This document shows, piece after piece, positions 1 to 13,094 of a stretch of DNA of 64,000 bases. The translations under genes were made by a program, and so were the position numbers. How positions within the stretch are numbered: position 1 is the first letter of the stretch; each line of letters starts with the position of its first letter. This DNA is from Podocnemis expansa (lineage: Eukaryota > Chordata > Testudines > Podocnemididae), in NCBI GenBank assembly GCA_007922195.1, contig ML682028.1, positions 17,575,053-17,639,052 of the forward strand. The letters are read 5' to 3'. A model generated the notes under the pieces. The model searched no databases. It had not been told where the DNA came from and was given only the letters and a program-made list of their open reading frames with translations.

Positions 1-1460
1 TCTGGCTGTGAAGAGAGCTCTGCTTGTTTGAGTGCGAGTTGTGTCAGTTCTCAAATGCTCTTCCTGTCTCATGGCTAGTGAAATAACTGAGCATGAGAAA
101 ATGGGAGACAGCTGTACCCTAAGCATTTTGGACCTGATCCCATGAAATTCTGAGTGCCTATGAGAAAGACTTTGAAATCACTCAGAATTGGGTCCTCAGC
201 CCCTAACATGATTGTCTCCTAACTCCTGAAGAGGATAATGCATTCCAGAAAATACTGTATTTCATCTTCTCCTCTCCAAAGATCCCCAAATTCTTCCACA
301 ATTATCGACACCCAGTGACACTGAAACGCCATTACCCCTAGGGTAGAGAGAGGTAACTAACCAGCACATAGCACACTGGATACATGTAGGGGAAAAGGAA
401 ATTTCAATCAAAGTTATCAAGAAACCTATTCTTTATTAAAAGACCTGATGGATCTTCAATGCTCAAGCAGAATCTTTGCTTAACTGGTCATCATTGTCAC
501 ATGGACATTCCTTTTTTGAGTTGTCAGGAAGGATACACCAATCTAGGCCGCTTTGTTCCACATGCACTGAAGGATCAGTGGAGTTAGAGCTGCCTCCAAG
601 CATCCCTGCCTTGCACCAAGGCGCCTCAGCTTTGAGTCAGAGAGCTGCAATAGCTAAGTGGTTCAAGATGACTTTCTGTGTTCTTGAACCTGAGCTACAC
701 CGTGTACTGAGTGTCTGAGCTCCACCCTGGGCAGTTTTCAGAGACCATGTGTCAGGCATTTCCCTGGTTCTCTGCTTGCAGTCTCAAGTGCATCCCATTT
801 TGGAGGGAGATTTTATGGCCTGTGTTATAGAGGACATCAGGCTACCTCACTCCAACAGACTCCTTTGGCCTTGGAATCTATCACAACGGGTTCCCTGCAG
901 CCATCTCTCTGCACTCCACCCCAGCAGAGCCCCGATGGCGTCTGTTGTGCTTAGCAGTACAAAGAGGCAATCATTGCAGCAGGGTTGAGAGACTGGTGAG
1001 GAATTTAATTGCAAGCTGATTTTTCAGGACTTGGGACACTTCATTGCAACCATATGAATTTCACTGAGGCCAAGAGTGTGTCAACATCCTAGACAACATG
1101 GGAGACCAATAAGAAATAATAACAAAATGAGAATGGCCTGCTGGTGCATGTGGCAAATCAGTTAGCTAGTTAGAGCAGATATAAATCTGGATTCATTCTT
1201 CCAGTTGTCCCTCTAAAATTGATTCTAGATGTTGATATTATATGTATGTTTGGAGCCTTTAACTCAGAAACTTAGCATATTGCAAATAATATGGGGACTC
1301 GTTAAAAATCCAGAATGATACTCCCAAAAACCACGAGGCCGGGTTCATGACTTACAAAAGCTAGACTGGTTAATACCAGCGGGGGATCTGGTCCAGTGGA
1401 ACTGTAGCCCTTAAAATTCTATTAATAACAAAAAACAGAATTTAACTGACTTTTTTCCTA
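1..1460. other. Intergenic, nothing recognised
   Basis: Short ORFs only, with no splice-bounded coding segment and no repeat that could be named. Confidence 0.6.
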
Positions 1461-1675
1461 AAAATATTTTTATTAATTATTATACTGGCTTGTTCTAAAA
1501 CCTTTCATGTTAAGACATGTTGATGCATATGTATTAACAGGATTTGTAAAGTTGAAGCATTGTACAAATATTACCTAATTATAGGTAGGTTAAAGTCCTA
1601 GTTTCCCATAAGAACACTATGATTGGCTTTTTCTCAAACCAAACAAGCCAGTACAATAATTAATAAAAATATCCT
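1461..1675. repeat. Inverted repeat, 34-bp arms (MITE-like)
   Basis: Arms at 1461-1494 and 1642-1675 are complementary at 31 of 34 positions (core aacaagccagta with AT-rich outer halves). The spacer is 147 bp. It could be a small MITE. No flanking duplication was identified. Confidence 0.7.
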
Positions 1676-4600
1676 TAAAATTCTGGCATTTTCATCCTTG
1701 TTAGCCAAACAACGATTTAGGATGTCATGAGTATGTCATGCATCATATCTGTTGTCTCCAAAAGGTCAACATTTCATTGAAAGAGTTTGGGTTGATATGC
1801 TATATTTAAAGTTTGATACCAGCATTAAATCCTGTCCTTGCATCCAATGGGAATTGTGTCTGCATAAGCACTGAAAGATCTGTTCTGTTGCCTGTACAGT
1901 GTGAATTAAATTTCTCCTTGTGCTTGGGGATCTTTTGAAACATGAACAGTTTCCCTATTTTTAACCATTCTTCATGAACCAGCTGCTCTCAGCACAGGAG
2001 AAGCGCCTTAACCAAATGGAAACTGATTTCACACGGGCTGTGGTGGGGTATTATATTTACCGAAGTCCATCTGCGAAAGGGACAGAGTGGCCAGTGGCGG
2101 GACAACTCCCATGTGGTTTACACATCTGTGTTGAACATAGCAATACAGCAGGGGCAGCATTCAGATGTTGCCTGGGCTTTTATAATATAATGAGTGGAAA
2201 TATGGAAGTGACTATTAAATGCTGGGGTTGGGAACGATTAAATAAAGAAAGGAGAGAACATCAAAAATGGTATCTTTGGTTCGCAGCTGGGAAGCCAGTG
2301 TCCTCAGCCAAAAGCGGCCTACTAGAAGCTGCTGCACAAGGTGGAGGAGCCTGTGAAACTATTAAGCAACAGTTTCCATTCATGTGTGCAGCCCCATCTG
2401 GGCAGGCCACTGAACAGATCAGAGTTGGCGGGGGTTCTCCATGAGGACGCCAATTCTGTAGCACATGTGCATCCTTTCCCACAGCACCTGTGCCGGTTTT
2501 TGACCAGCAGTGCCACAGAAACCTCAGTATTGGTGTTGCAATGACTTGGTCCCAGCCACACTGCAGCAAGCAGGAGCAGATGCAATCACCCTGTCACTGG
2601 AGTCAGAGGCCAGTCCAAGCTCCAGGAAGGGTCAGAGATGCGGAGGTAGCCCCACTGATCATTAGTTCATGAAGCTTTGGATGGTCGAGGAGTGGGCACT
2701 TTTGGAGACAACACAGAAGCAAATATGCTCCTGCACACTTCCTCTTTCTCTGAATAATTTTTTTTTAACAAACACCAGGACTTTTACTTTTTAATGCCTT
2801 TTTAGGTACCTCTTGTTACTTTTGAGTGGGATTTGGGAAGTGGCCACAAGTTTGCAGCTTTCAACTTCATTTTTTCACTTTTTAAACGATCACAGGATGA
2901 CTAATTCCCTAACCAGCCTAATCACATTACTTTGCCATTGGAAATACCCACCATCAAATTAAAGATTTCATCAGATTAAATGATTATTTATCATACGGTT
3001 ACCCCTGGGAGCCCCACCTTAGATCCACCAGACTAGGTGACACAGTAAGAGCCAGTCCAAGCCACAAAGAATTTATCTTCTAAATAAACAAGGGTAACAA
3101 GAGGAAAACAGCCACAAAGAGTAAACATTTACCCTAATGATATTCCCAATTGTGGGAATCTATGAAAGTTTTATGAAATGGTCCAATAACAGGTAATAGT
3201 AAATATCCGTGGTAAAGGTGCAAAAGGGAGACAGAACGATTGAATTTGCCCAAACAAAAAGCCTTGTGATAGAATTGTGTTAAGATCATGCCTGGTGAAC
3301 AAAAGAAGTGTGTGACCCAAAATCAATGGACCAAAACTGGCATCTTGGAAATTAGTCATAAGCGGTGAGCACAATAAAAAACAAATGGGCCATTCCACCC
3401 ATTGCTTCATTTGTGAATGAAACTTGGAGAATAGGGGCTGCCTGAAAACCCCTGCTGCCTGGGAGATGGATGGACCAAAAGAAGCAAATTTCACCCCCAC
3501 AGCTTCTGTGCCCACTTTCTCCTGGCACTTCAGGATCCACCATACCACCATCAGGCCTTCATCATGATCCTGGGAGATGTCCTGAACAAACCAGGCCAGA
3601 TGACATCTCAAACTCCACTGGCCTTGGCTAAATCCGCAATAGCACTAAAGATGTGAGACTTTCTCTCACTCACACACACACCCTGTGTAATTTTCCTTTC
3701 CCACCTTATTTCTTCTCTACCCAGTCCCTCTCCTTTTGCCTTCTGGTTCCTAACGGTTTGGCTTAACAGTTCAAGACTATGTATCTTGTAACATTGTGCC
3801 TGTGACCAAAGCGACTGCAATGTCCTGATACACATTTGCCAAGTCTTGGAGAGGCTTAATCTTTCCAGCAGTCAGACTCCAAGTGAGAATCAGCACAAGA
3901 GACGGAAGCAGCATTTTCTCCCTTCCGTGTGTGTTTGTCCTGGTCATCTAGGAAACAGGATCAGACTTTAATAACAGCTTCAGCCCATCTCAACTAACCA
4001 CTTCTCATTTCACCAGAAGGACAGTTCTTAGTAAAGGGGCTTCTTTATAAAATGCTGTGACCAGTTAAAGAGAGAGAAAACAGTTGGTGTTGAAATGAAC
4101 ACGTGATAGAACGCTTTGCATTTCAAACATTGGAACTATTTTTCCTTTTTCTCTTGCGTTTTAATGAAAAAGTTAAAGGAGATTTGAAACGGTACATTTG
4201 CCATGATGCTAAGCTGGCTGAAGTCTGTACACCAATTCCCGAACCTTGTTTAACATTGTTTTATGTTAGACAGTGACAGAATTATATTAACACCTTGGAA
4301 GCATTTATTCCACCTAAATTAGCACAACAGAAATGACTTGCCTCAGGTGAGAACAGAGCTGAGGTACTTCTGAGTGCCAGTCTAGCACCCCATTGCTTAG
4401 ATCCTACTGTTTTGCTGCTTTGAGTGACCGTGTTTTATATACTTTCTGTTCAGGCTGCCGTTACCATTCTCAAAGTCACAATCTCTTTTTCTTTCCTACT
4501 GCTGTTGTGAGATGCTCAGACACTAATCCATGTCATCTGTCAACATCCCAGAGTCCTAGCGCTCAGTATCCTCTGAGCAATTTTGTCTCTTAAATAGTAA

Positions 4601-5026
4601 GATGTTCCTTAGAGAATAGCCTATGTTCATATCTATGTCTTGTGCAGAACCGGCTTCAACTAGCATTCATTTTTAATTTTTTTTTTCCATCTCTGAATTT
4701 TGGCTGGCAGATGAACAGACATAGACTTCTAGGCTGGGGCAAAGGGATGGCCTATAAAATGGCATGCGGCAAATCTGGGCAAGAACAGCAAGACAGGGGC
4801 TACTGACAATTAAGCAGGCTTGATGGATGTTTTTCTGTGTAAACAGAAACCTAGTAAGAGTGACAGGCCATGAGGAAGTGTGCAGATGAAGGAGACGGCC
4901 AGCCCAAAAGTGTGAGGCAGAGCAGCACTGCAAGATGTCAGCGTAGATTAGTGGCATGGGGTTAGAGCCCTACAAATCCACGAATACCCACATTATATCT
5001 CTGGATATCCACATGAATTATATCTG
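1676..5026. other. Intergenic, nothing recognised
   Basis: Contains two of the longer ORFs (1974-2444 plus, 3171-3611 minus), but neither resembles a known protein or sits between splice sites. Treated as non-coding. Confidence 0.55.
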
Positions 5027-5228
5027 AGGATATCCGGGGACCATTTCTTGCAGATGCAGGTCCACATGTTTGTATCCACACAGGGCTCTATAGGTGAGCA
5101 CAGTCTGCAAATCTGTGGCTATCCTCATTACACCACATCTGCAGGTGTGATGCGGGTATCCACAGACTGTTACTTGCAGCTGCAGACCCATGTATTTGTA
5201 TCCGCAGAGGGCTCTACCTGGGACTCAG
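5027..5228 (+). repeat. Imperfect direct repeat, about 129-bp period
   Basis: The blocks at about 5044-5090 and 5173-5217 share ttgcagatgcagg, catgtttgtatcc and agggctcta. The right-hand copy runs into a MIR-like relic. Confidence 0.55.
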
Positions 5229-5310
5229 GCAACCTGGGGTCTAGCGTGGTTTCTGGTTTGTGCCCTTTGGCAAGGCACTTTAATTCTCTGGGCCTCCTTT
5301 TTCCTTCCCA
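5208..5310 (+). repeat. MIR-like SINE relic
   Basis: Contains ggactcaggcaacctggg and tttggcaaggcactttaatt, matching the MIR core region. Confidence 0.6.
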
Positions 5311-5333
5311 CCATTTGTCTTGGCTGTTTAGAC

Positions 5334-5740
5334 CTGTGACTCTCAACCTTTCAGGACCACTGTACTCCTTTCAAGTATCTGGTTTGTTTTACATACCCCA
5401 AGTTTCATCTCACTTAAGCACTTGCTTACAAAATCAGACATAAAACATAAACGTGTCATTGCACAGTAGTACTGAACAATTGCTGGTTTTCTCATATTTA
5501 CTACATAAATGTAAAAATCAATCGATTGAGATATAAATATTGTCCTTACATTTCAGTGTATAATAAATAAAACAGTATAAGCTAGTCATTTCTGTATGGA
5601 ATTTGAGTTTGGCCTCACTTCTCTAGTGCTTTTTATGAAACCTGTTTGTAAAACTAGGCAAATATCTAGATGAGTTGATGCACCCCCAAGAAACCTCTGT
5701 GTACCCTCAGGGTACACATATCTCTGATTGAGAACCACTG
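5334..5740. mobile_element. Non-autonomous hAT-type DNA transposon with 8-bp TSD
   Basis: About 407 bp beginning CTGTGACTCTCAACC and ending GATTGAGAACCACTG, which are mutually inverted ends of the CAGTGGTTCTCAACC type known for hAT elements. Flanks GTTTAGAC (5326-5333) and ATTTAGAC (5741-5748) match in 7 of 8 positions. No transposase is present. Confidence 0.85.
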
Positions 5741-7229
5741 ATTTAGACAAGTTCTTTGTAGCAGAAGTAATATTTGTAGTAGTTCACTACGTGTTTACAC
5801 TGCACTGAGAACAATGAGCTTTGATCTTAGTTGGAACCTCAAGGTGCTTGCAGACTACACATACCCAGTGATGATAAAATGGTGACCTCCAAAACATGGG
5901 GAACCTCCTGCCGCTTTCATCTAGGCAGCACTCCCACAAAGTCAGAATGGAAGTGTGGATATTTAACCAGGAGTCTGAAGAAATACTCAGTGACAATATT
6001 CCAGGGTTCCCTGAATGAGCCCTTTTATCTGTCGATGCAGCTTGTTGGCATTGTTATTAAAGAAAAACACTGCTTTGAAATCTGAGCCCTCTTGCTTCCT
6101 CAGAAAGAAAGACCAAGATAGAATTAACAGGCTATTGATGATAGCATCCCTAGTAGCAAGCAAAACAGCTCGACTTTTTTAACCAGTCTCCAGAAAAGCT
6201 AGCGGCTACTCAAACGTCTCTCACTCACTACATCCCACCCTCTGTTTGTCACTGTAATCTCAAGAGTAGTGTAGCTAAACACAAACAGTAGGGGCCTCAT
6301 CACAAATTAGATTAACCATAGTGGCCTGAGGAAGCTAGTAAACATATTAAGTGTTCAAATTTACAGAGGATATAGCCAGAGGCAATAATGTCCTATAAAA
6401 TATGGGCCATGCCACATCTTTACGGCCTTACAACCCAGGGGCCAGCCAGAGCTCATTTTGGCCCTGCTGTAAAAATGTAGAGTCTCCTCGAGAACATCTA
6501 CACTGCTCTCTACACCCAGTGTCAGTCTCCAGTTTGAGCTTAAACCCTTTTTCCTACCACACAAATCAATCTGACAAGGGTCAGCAAGCACTGAGGTCCT
6601 ACCTCCTATCACCTGGCTAAGGGGGTGAGGCAGCACTTGAGTCCAGTGACACAAGTCCAAGTCCTGTCATTCTGTGGTGTGCCCTGAGTCAAAATAGGGC
6701 ACCAGTGACATATTAGCATGGCTGGGTAACCCAGGTCCAATATTTGCAAGCCTGGGGTTACAATGCAGACGGGACACTTAGGAATGGGCTTGGAAACCCC
6801 AGGTCCACAAACCTCACTCCCACTAACCTGGGTTGATTGTGTAACGTAGACATGATCTTTAGCACTGCTCTAATTTAAGCCAGTTGCAAGAGTCCCATAC
6901 AATATGTGTGTTTCCGAGTCCAAGGAGGAAGGGCTAATTTAGGTGTTTTTTGTCTTGTTTGGCTTGACTGTTTGAATGGCGAAACTGTTTTCTAAACTAA
7001 TTGTTTTAGCACCATCCTATCGTTATACAGCTAGGCTGTGCTGCCCTCCACCTGAATCTGGTGTGTTTTCGTTTTTGGTTCTTTCTACTTTTTGGTTTGT
7101 TTTTTCGGGTGGGTGGTTGTTTTTGTTTTGTTTTGTTTTACATGTGGAGAGTTTTGAATCACATCCTTGTTACAGTGAAAGCAAATGACGGCTCTCTGAA
7201 AATGGACACAATAGACCACTGATGCTCAA

Positions 7230-7470
7230 ATGTCCGTAGTTCAGGAGCCTAATTAGCCACCAACATTACCCAGAAGAGCCAGAGCCATGTGAACGCAATT
7301 TCATTTACTATTTCTATATATAAATAATCTCAGCAAAATGGCTGCCTATCTATTGTAATTGGCTACTGACACAGTAAAAGCAGCCTTATTGGCTAATGCC
7401 TTGGACTGCTTAATAATTAACGAGTACTTTAATATCATGTGCTGCAAAAAGGCACAGGGGACACATTAAA
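7230..7470 (+). repeat. Dispersed repeat, copy A
   Basis: Shares attacccagaagagcc, catgtgaa and tttcatttactat blocks with 50995-51260, followed by similar AT-rich sequence. Family not identified. Confidence 0.5.
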
Positions 7471-7954
7471 GAACCCCAGGCAGCTCCCAAGCTTCAGTAT
7501 GCAGTAGAAGGACTTCCACTCCACCCCTCTTTGTGATGTATTGTGAGGGGCTGACTTCCCCCACTTCACTCAGCCACCCCGTTTCTTTCAGAAAGCTGGG
7601 ACCACAGCACACCACCAAGACACTGCCCTTGGTGGGGCTACGGGATGGAAGGGAGCTGCACCTTCCCGGCAGAAGTTCCAGGAAGGATAAGAGGGGACGT
7701 TCCTGCCATTAACCAGTTCTGGTTTCTGCTGTGCAGGTTGGGTCATTTCCCGACCCACCGAGAGAGACCAGAGCCCGCCAGGACCACTAGTTCAGTGTAT
7801 ATTACAGAATTAGGGTTACAGGAGTGGCCAGTCGCAGACCAGGGGGCATCAGAGGTATGGCCTTCAGCCACACCCTTCTTGTGCATTCATCTAGGAGTTG
7901 GTACTATGGGCTTATCTTCACTGATGACAGTGAATTCTTTGCCATCAAATCAAC

Positions 7955-8038
7955 TTTGCTCTCTAATCGACTTATTGGGTCTGTGAATTGGGTCTTATTA
8001 TTATCTTTGCTCTCATATTGACATATTGGGTCTGTGAA
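7955..8038 (+). repeat. 51-bp tandem duplication
   Basis: tttgctctctaat followed by gacttattgggtctgtgaa recurs 51 bp later as tttgctctcatatt and gacatattgggtctgtgaa. One complete and one partial unit. Confidence 0.7.
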
Positions 8039-11000
8039 GACCCACTCTTCCGATCAGGAAGCCAGTGCTGGAAGATCACACCCACAGAAGGAGTAGTGCT
8101 GAGTTGGAGGGAAAGGGTTTCATTGCAGCTCAGGTTACTGAAAACAGCATGGTAGGTAGAAGGTAGGCAATCTGAGGGAGATATACAAGGAATTATAAGT
8201 ACCCATGCATCTCCCTTTAATTGCCACCAAAATCATGTAGCAATATAAACCAGCCCTAAATTAATAATATTTTGTGATATATCACAAAGCATATAAGGTA
8301 ACTAATATCTCTGCAAAAACACACACTCCTGGGCCATGATTTTTGTTCCCCTTGTGCCCTGGGCATTCTGAGTTTCGGGAGAGAATGTGTATGTCTTCCA
8401 GTCGAAGAGGTCTGATTATAAATAAATGAAATAAAAATGGTTCTGTTCAAAATTAGCACCAGAGAGACAATGTGTATGGAGTGTAAGACTTGGTTTCCTG
8501 TCTATTTGTCAGAGCTTCTCACAAGCTTCCTCTGCACAACAAACAAAGACCCTGAGGCGGAAAGGGTAAGAACCAAAATCTAATGTGCACGACTAGGTTG
8601 CATAATCCTGCTCTGCTGCACCAGCATCCAGGGTCCAAAGAGCCAGCCGCATGCATATGCTTTTTTAGCTCTGCCTAAGTTAAATTAAAACACACAAAAA
8701 CCTGGGCCTTTAGTTGAAATCACAGATTTGTCTTTTTCTCCTTTCTGAGGCTTTTTATAAACTTGTTCTTCTGATCCATGACCAGGGCTTTGACGATTTC
8801 TCAGCCAAAGCCTTCCCCTTTGACTCATGTCGCTTACAGCAAATGCTTCCTGAACATAGTCTAGTTAAAAGTGGAATGTTAAATCCTGGCCAGGGTTGCC
8901 TTCTTTGTGAGCTCGAAATTCCAGCTGGCCCCAGCAAGTCCATAGTCAAGTCCACATTTCTGCCAGAACAGTGAGAAGAGTAGTGCCAAAGCTGAGAATG
9001 ATGACGCAGCATTGTTCTTGTGGTATTTCTGGCCCAGCCAGAAGTAGGAAGTACAGAAATCTCATGAGAGAGCCTGTCGTTGTGAGATTTCCAGCTGTTT
9101 TGCAAACCCCAGGGGTCTGGATATGCCTCCGAACTTTTCAGTGTTTATCCATATCAGACTTGCTTATGCCTGGAAGGTCACCCGTCTCTAACCCAGTGCT
9201 AGTCTACATGCAGGATCCTGAACATAGAATAGGACAAGATTGGAACTTGGGTCTTTGAAAGTGTTTCAGAAGTAAAAGGCCAATGCATGTGTGTTACCCT
9301 GGCCTCTTTCCTCCACCTGAAAGTTGATGGAACGTGAACTCTCACAGAAGAGCTACGTGTCTAGCATTATAATGACATGACACAAATAAGTACTAATAAT
9401 AAGATCTCTTTCATGGAGAAATTCAATATGGAAGTGAAGCCAAAACCTACCTTCCAAGCATTGTAGCTTCTCTGGTGCTGAAGTGCCCTTCAGAATGCCT
9501 AAACCGGCTATAGATTAAGAATATTCCTATTGGCTAGTAAATTCCACAGAGAATATCTAATCGCTGAACAGCAAGAACTATGTAACCTAATGTCAGTGTG
9601 TGGGTTAAAGCTGGTTGGAAAATGACAATTGTTATTCATGGGAAATTTTAAAAATCTGAAATCAAAAATGTTTGGGACTTTGAAGACCAAACTATTCATT
9701 GGGGTGGGGATGAGGGTTGAAAACCACAGCCCTAGAAATTTTCAGTTTTTGATTACAAACCAATAAACACTGTTTTTGAAAACTGAAAAAAGAATTACCA
9801 AATAATCTGTTTAAAAGTTTAGTCTTAAAAAATGAAAGGTTTTCGGTTTCTTATTTTTCATTCAAATAGTTGAAGGAGGTGAAAAGCTGCCACATAAAAA
9901 TTGTTTCAATAGATGGCAATTTCCATTTAAAATAAAAGGTTATGTTGCAGAATGTTCAACCTGCTCTAGTGAATAGAGATCAAACATTGTCATATTACAA
10001 AACCCTAGGGGACTGTCTTGTTTCATAATATGCTACAGTACAACTGTATCCATGATCCCAGAAGGCCAAGTAGTCAGCTGACAATCTATACAGGCAGTTT
10101 ACAATCTCTCTTTTAGCTCTTGTTTGCTTCCGGCTCACTCATCAATGCCAGCCAGAGTACTTTGCATTTTGATTGATATGAGTTTGGAAAATAAATTATT
10201 TCCTCTCAGTTTGGTGCCAGTTGCTTCTAAGTCCTCAAACAGAGAGAAGATTTAAAGACTATATCCTTTTAGGCACCAAGCACCTTGGCCCTGATCTACC
10301 AAGATGCTTAAGCAAATGCTTCTTTAAGCCTATGTGTTGTCCCACTGACTTCAGTGAGACTATTCTTGTGGGCAAAATTGAACATGTGCTTAAACACTTT
10401 GCTGAATGGGGCTAAAATACTGTGATCTGTGCAGGATGGATTCCCAATTGTTTCCACCTAATTCCATTGATGAAGAGAGAGGCTACAACTTGTTTTGTGT
10501 GAGCACCTGAGCAAGCAGACATCTCCAGGGGAAAACGTAATACATCTAATTCCTTCCCTGTTTGATTTCATGAAAATAGTGAGCAACAGCCTATGGCTTC
10601 TGACTGCTTCATGGAAGAGGAGTACCTCAATCAAATAGTCTGTTGACTGTTTTATGGTTGCCAAGAGATTCTGTCTTGCTTGTACTCAGGTGTGCAGTAA
10701 GAGCACATAGAGCCTCTGTGGGTGCTCATCCACATATACATCCCCAATTGCAGGGCTCACGTTAAGGTCAGGAAGAACTACAGTCCATTCTGTTAGGCGA
10801 ACAGAGCAACCGCCCCATCCACATTCCTCCGGGAACTCCAGAAGAGGTGGGTGGAAGTGGGACCTTGAATCTGCCCAACACAACGCAGTGGCTAGCAGAG
10901 TTTTGCCAGCTGTTTGCCAAAAAATGCCCACCCAGTCTCTGGAATCTTTCTGCCTGCTCTGGCCAATTGTCCAAGGCTGTCACTGGCTGCATGTGGCGAA

Positions 11001-11040
11001 AATGAGCCTGAGAAGAGGCAGTGTCCACACTAATGGAAAT

Positions 11041-11137
11041 AAGGAGTCCTTTGGCACTTTTGAAAGACTTTAAAAAGTGCAATAGGACTCTTAATTTGTT
11101 TTGCTGAACTAAACTAACACAGCTACCCCTTTGGAAC
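11041..11137 (+). mobile_element. Minimal inverted dimer of a Penelope-like 3' end, with TSD
   Basis: 97 bp. The left arm is a reverse-complemented 3' end (aaggagtcctttggcacttt). It is followed by a forward copy and the tail ...ctaacacagctacccctttggaac. It is flanked by acactaatggaaat (11027-11040) and acgctaatggaaaat (11138-11152), an imperfect direct repeat consistent with a target-site duplication of about 14 bp. The structure therefore looks inserted as one unit. Confidence 0.7.
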
Positions 11138-12235
11138 ACGCTAATGGAAAATCTCATCTTGCTTCACAGTTTAGAGCATGCACACAACATGGTGCTAAGA
11201 CAGTATTAAGAGAATTGGTTAGAAAAGGATTCTGAGATACAAGTTGACTTCCTGAGCAAAAAGCTCACAGCTGTTTCCTTCTCCTCACGTGACTTAGCTT
11301 TTAGGACCTGTACATGCAAGTTAAAGTAAACATATGCATAGTAATGCTTCAGTGGAGATAATCTGGTTGTGTGTGTGCCAACAGGGGAATGTATGTTTGA
11401 AGAGTAGTGTCCTAGTGTTTAGACTCCTTTCTTTGAATAAAGGCAACCACAGAAGAGCTGCCTCATTTTCTTCATGCACTCAGAATGGAGAAATTCCTTC
11501 TGCTACAAGGTCCCATCTACGCAACAACTGTCAAGCAGTGTGCAACATACATGAGCGTCTGATCACCCTGAGGCTTGACATGAAAACAACTCACGACCTA
11601 CATTTCAATCTATGAAAATCAAAATGTGGGCTAGATGGGCGTGTGCAGTGGAATGGAATGAACGTTCTTATCATAATTCACCTTGTCCAATGCCTCCAAA
11701 GCAACTCATTTACAATCGTGAAAGAGCAAGTCAACTTCTGTTTTCTGTAAGGAAATTCTGGGCTTAAAAGAAGGGACTTTCCCAACCCATCACCCCCAAA
11801 TTAGATAATTAAGGGTAAGGAGTTAGTTGAGGCTGTATTCAATAGTGAATTCAAATTATACCAAGCATTGCATTGCAGAAGCATCTAACACCTGTAGCAA
11901 TCATCGTATTTTATTTATGCCCATTGACTTTCACCCTACTACATAGTGAAATGAGCAACTGAATACTAGAACTTGGGAGAAAACAGCAGTGACAATACCC
12001 GTCCCGTGATTCCTCACAAAGTAAAAAATCCAAGATTAAAATAAATTTTTCTTTATCTTCTGTGGACCGTGTGAGCTGAGAAAGCGTTGTGTATCCTACA
12101 GGCTTGCTTAATTTAGCAGACGAATTACCTGCTGCAGTTTCTGCTTCCTGAATGGATAGGTATGAAACCAAATTTCTAGAGTGAATGCCCCAGGAAAGCA
12201 AATCTGAAATTCACTTCCCACACAAAACAAACAAT

Positions 12236-12296
12236 TAGTCCTGTGACTCCTTGTCTGATTTGCTGAAATAGGCTAACATGGCTACCCCTTTGGAAC
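12236..12296 (+). mobile_element. Penelope-like 3' tail fragment
   Basis: Contains gtgactccttgt followed by the tail tttgctgaaataggctaacatggctacccctttggaac, the same terminal block as in the inverted dimers. Only the end of the element is present. Confidence 0.6.
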
Positions 12297-13094
12297 GTCC
12301 CACTGAGTCCCTCCAATTCAAATGCACAAGGCCTAGCACAAAAATGTGCAAATACAGCTTTTGGTATTTCATTTTAGAATTCAGGGGAAAATTTGCTGGA
12401 ATGTTTTCTGATGTAGGCTCAATTTCTGTCATAAGTAATCCCTCCCAATGTGGCTTTCTACCGTTTAGCAGCACATCTTCCTCACACAGGTGGAGAAACA
12501 GCATGCGCACTGCTGTCACAGGTGGGCTACACAAACAGTGTGGTGAGATTTCAGAGCTAATGTCCACAGGTTCAAGAATTCAACTCTGCAAACGGGCCAG
12601 GCCTCCAGGGGTACTGAGACGCAATCACCCATCTAAAAAGCAAAAAAAGGATCTTAATACCAAAGAGGCAAAGCTGATCCCATTATAGTGGATAGATTAG
12701 ATTAGCAACATGAAGATGAGCTAAGTGCTAATTCAAAATCTCAGGGTAGAATTTACAGAGATTTACCTTCAAAATCCGGTCATCTTTAGGTTGGGTCAAG
12801 GCATGTTATGTTTGGGCACAAAAGGAAAATTCTCAAAGCATTTTGAGGAAAGGCAACAGAATTTCAGCCTGAAAAATGTCTTCTCAGAATCTTAACAGTG
12901 GCACCTGACGCCTTACCCCTGAAATCAATTACCTGTCAGTCAATTTCAGTGGGACCACTCACCAAGTAAAGTACTTCTCAGTATGACTAATGGTGGTGAA
13001 ATCAAAGACCCTAAACGATGGGCTTGACATATCAGTGAGAATATGTCAGACAGCACAAATAAGTCACTGAGGCAAGACCCACGCGACAGAAAAA

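Larger units (their letters stand above)
5749..11026. other. Intergenic, mostly unrecognised
   Basis: Apart from dispersed repeat copy A and the 51-bp duplication, no feature is supported. A short gatctacc...ttcagtgagactattc stretch (10288-10412) recalls a common sauropsid repeat. Confidence 0.5.

Noticed and set aside
1974..2444. 156-codon plus-strand ORF with overlapping minus-strand ORFs
   Set aside because: Equally good frames on the opposite strand and no known motif, so a chance ORF.
3171..3611. 146-codon minus-strand ORF
   Set aside because: Some protein-like runs, but no identifiable family, acceptor or donor. Could be an old retroelement scrap; not supportable.
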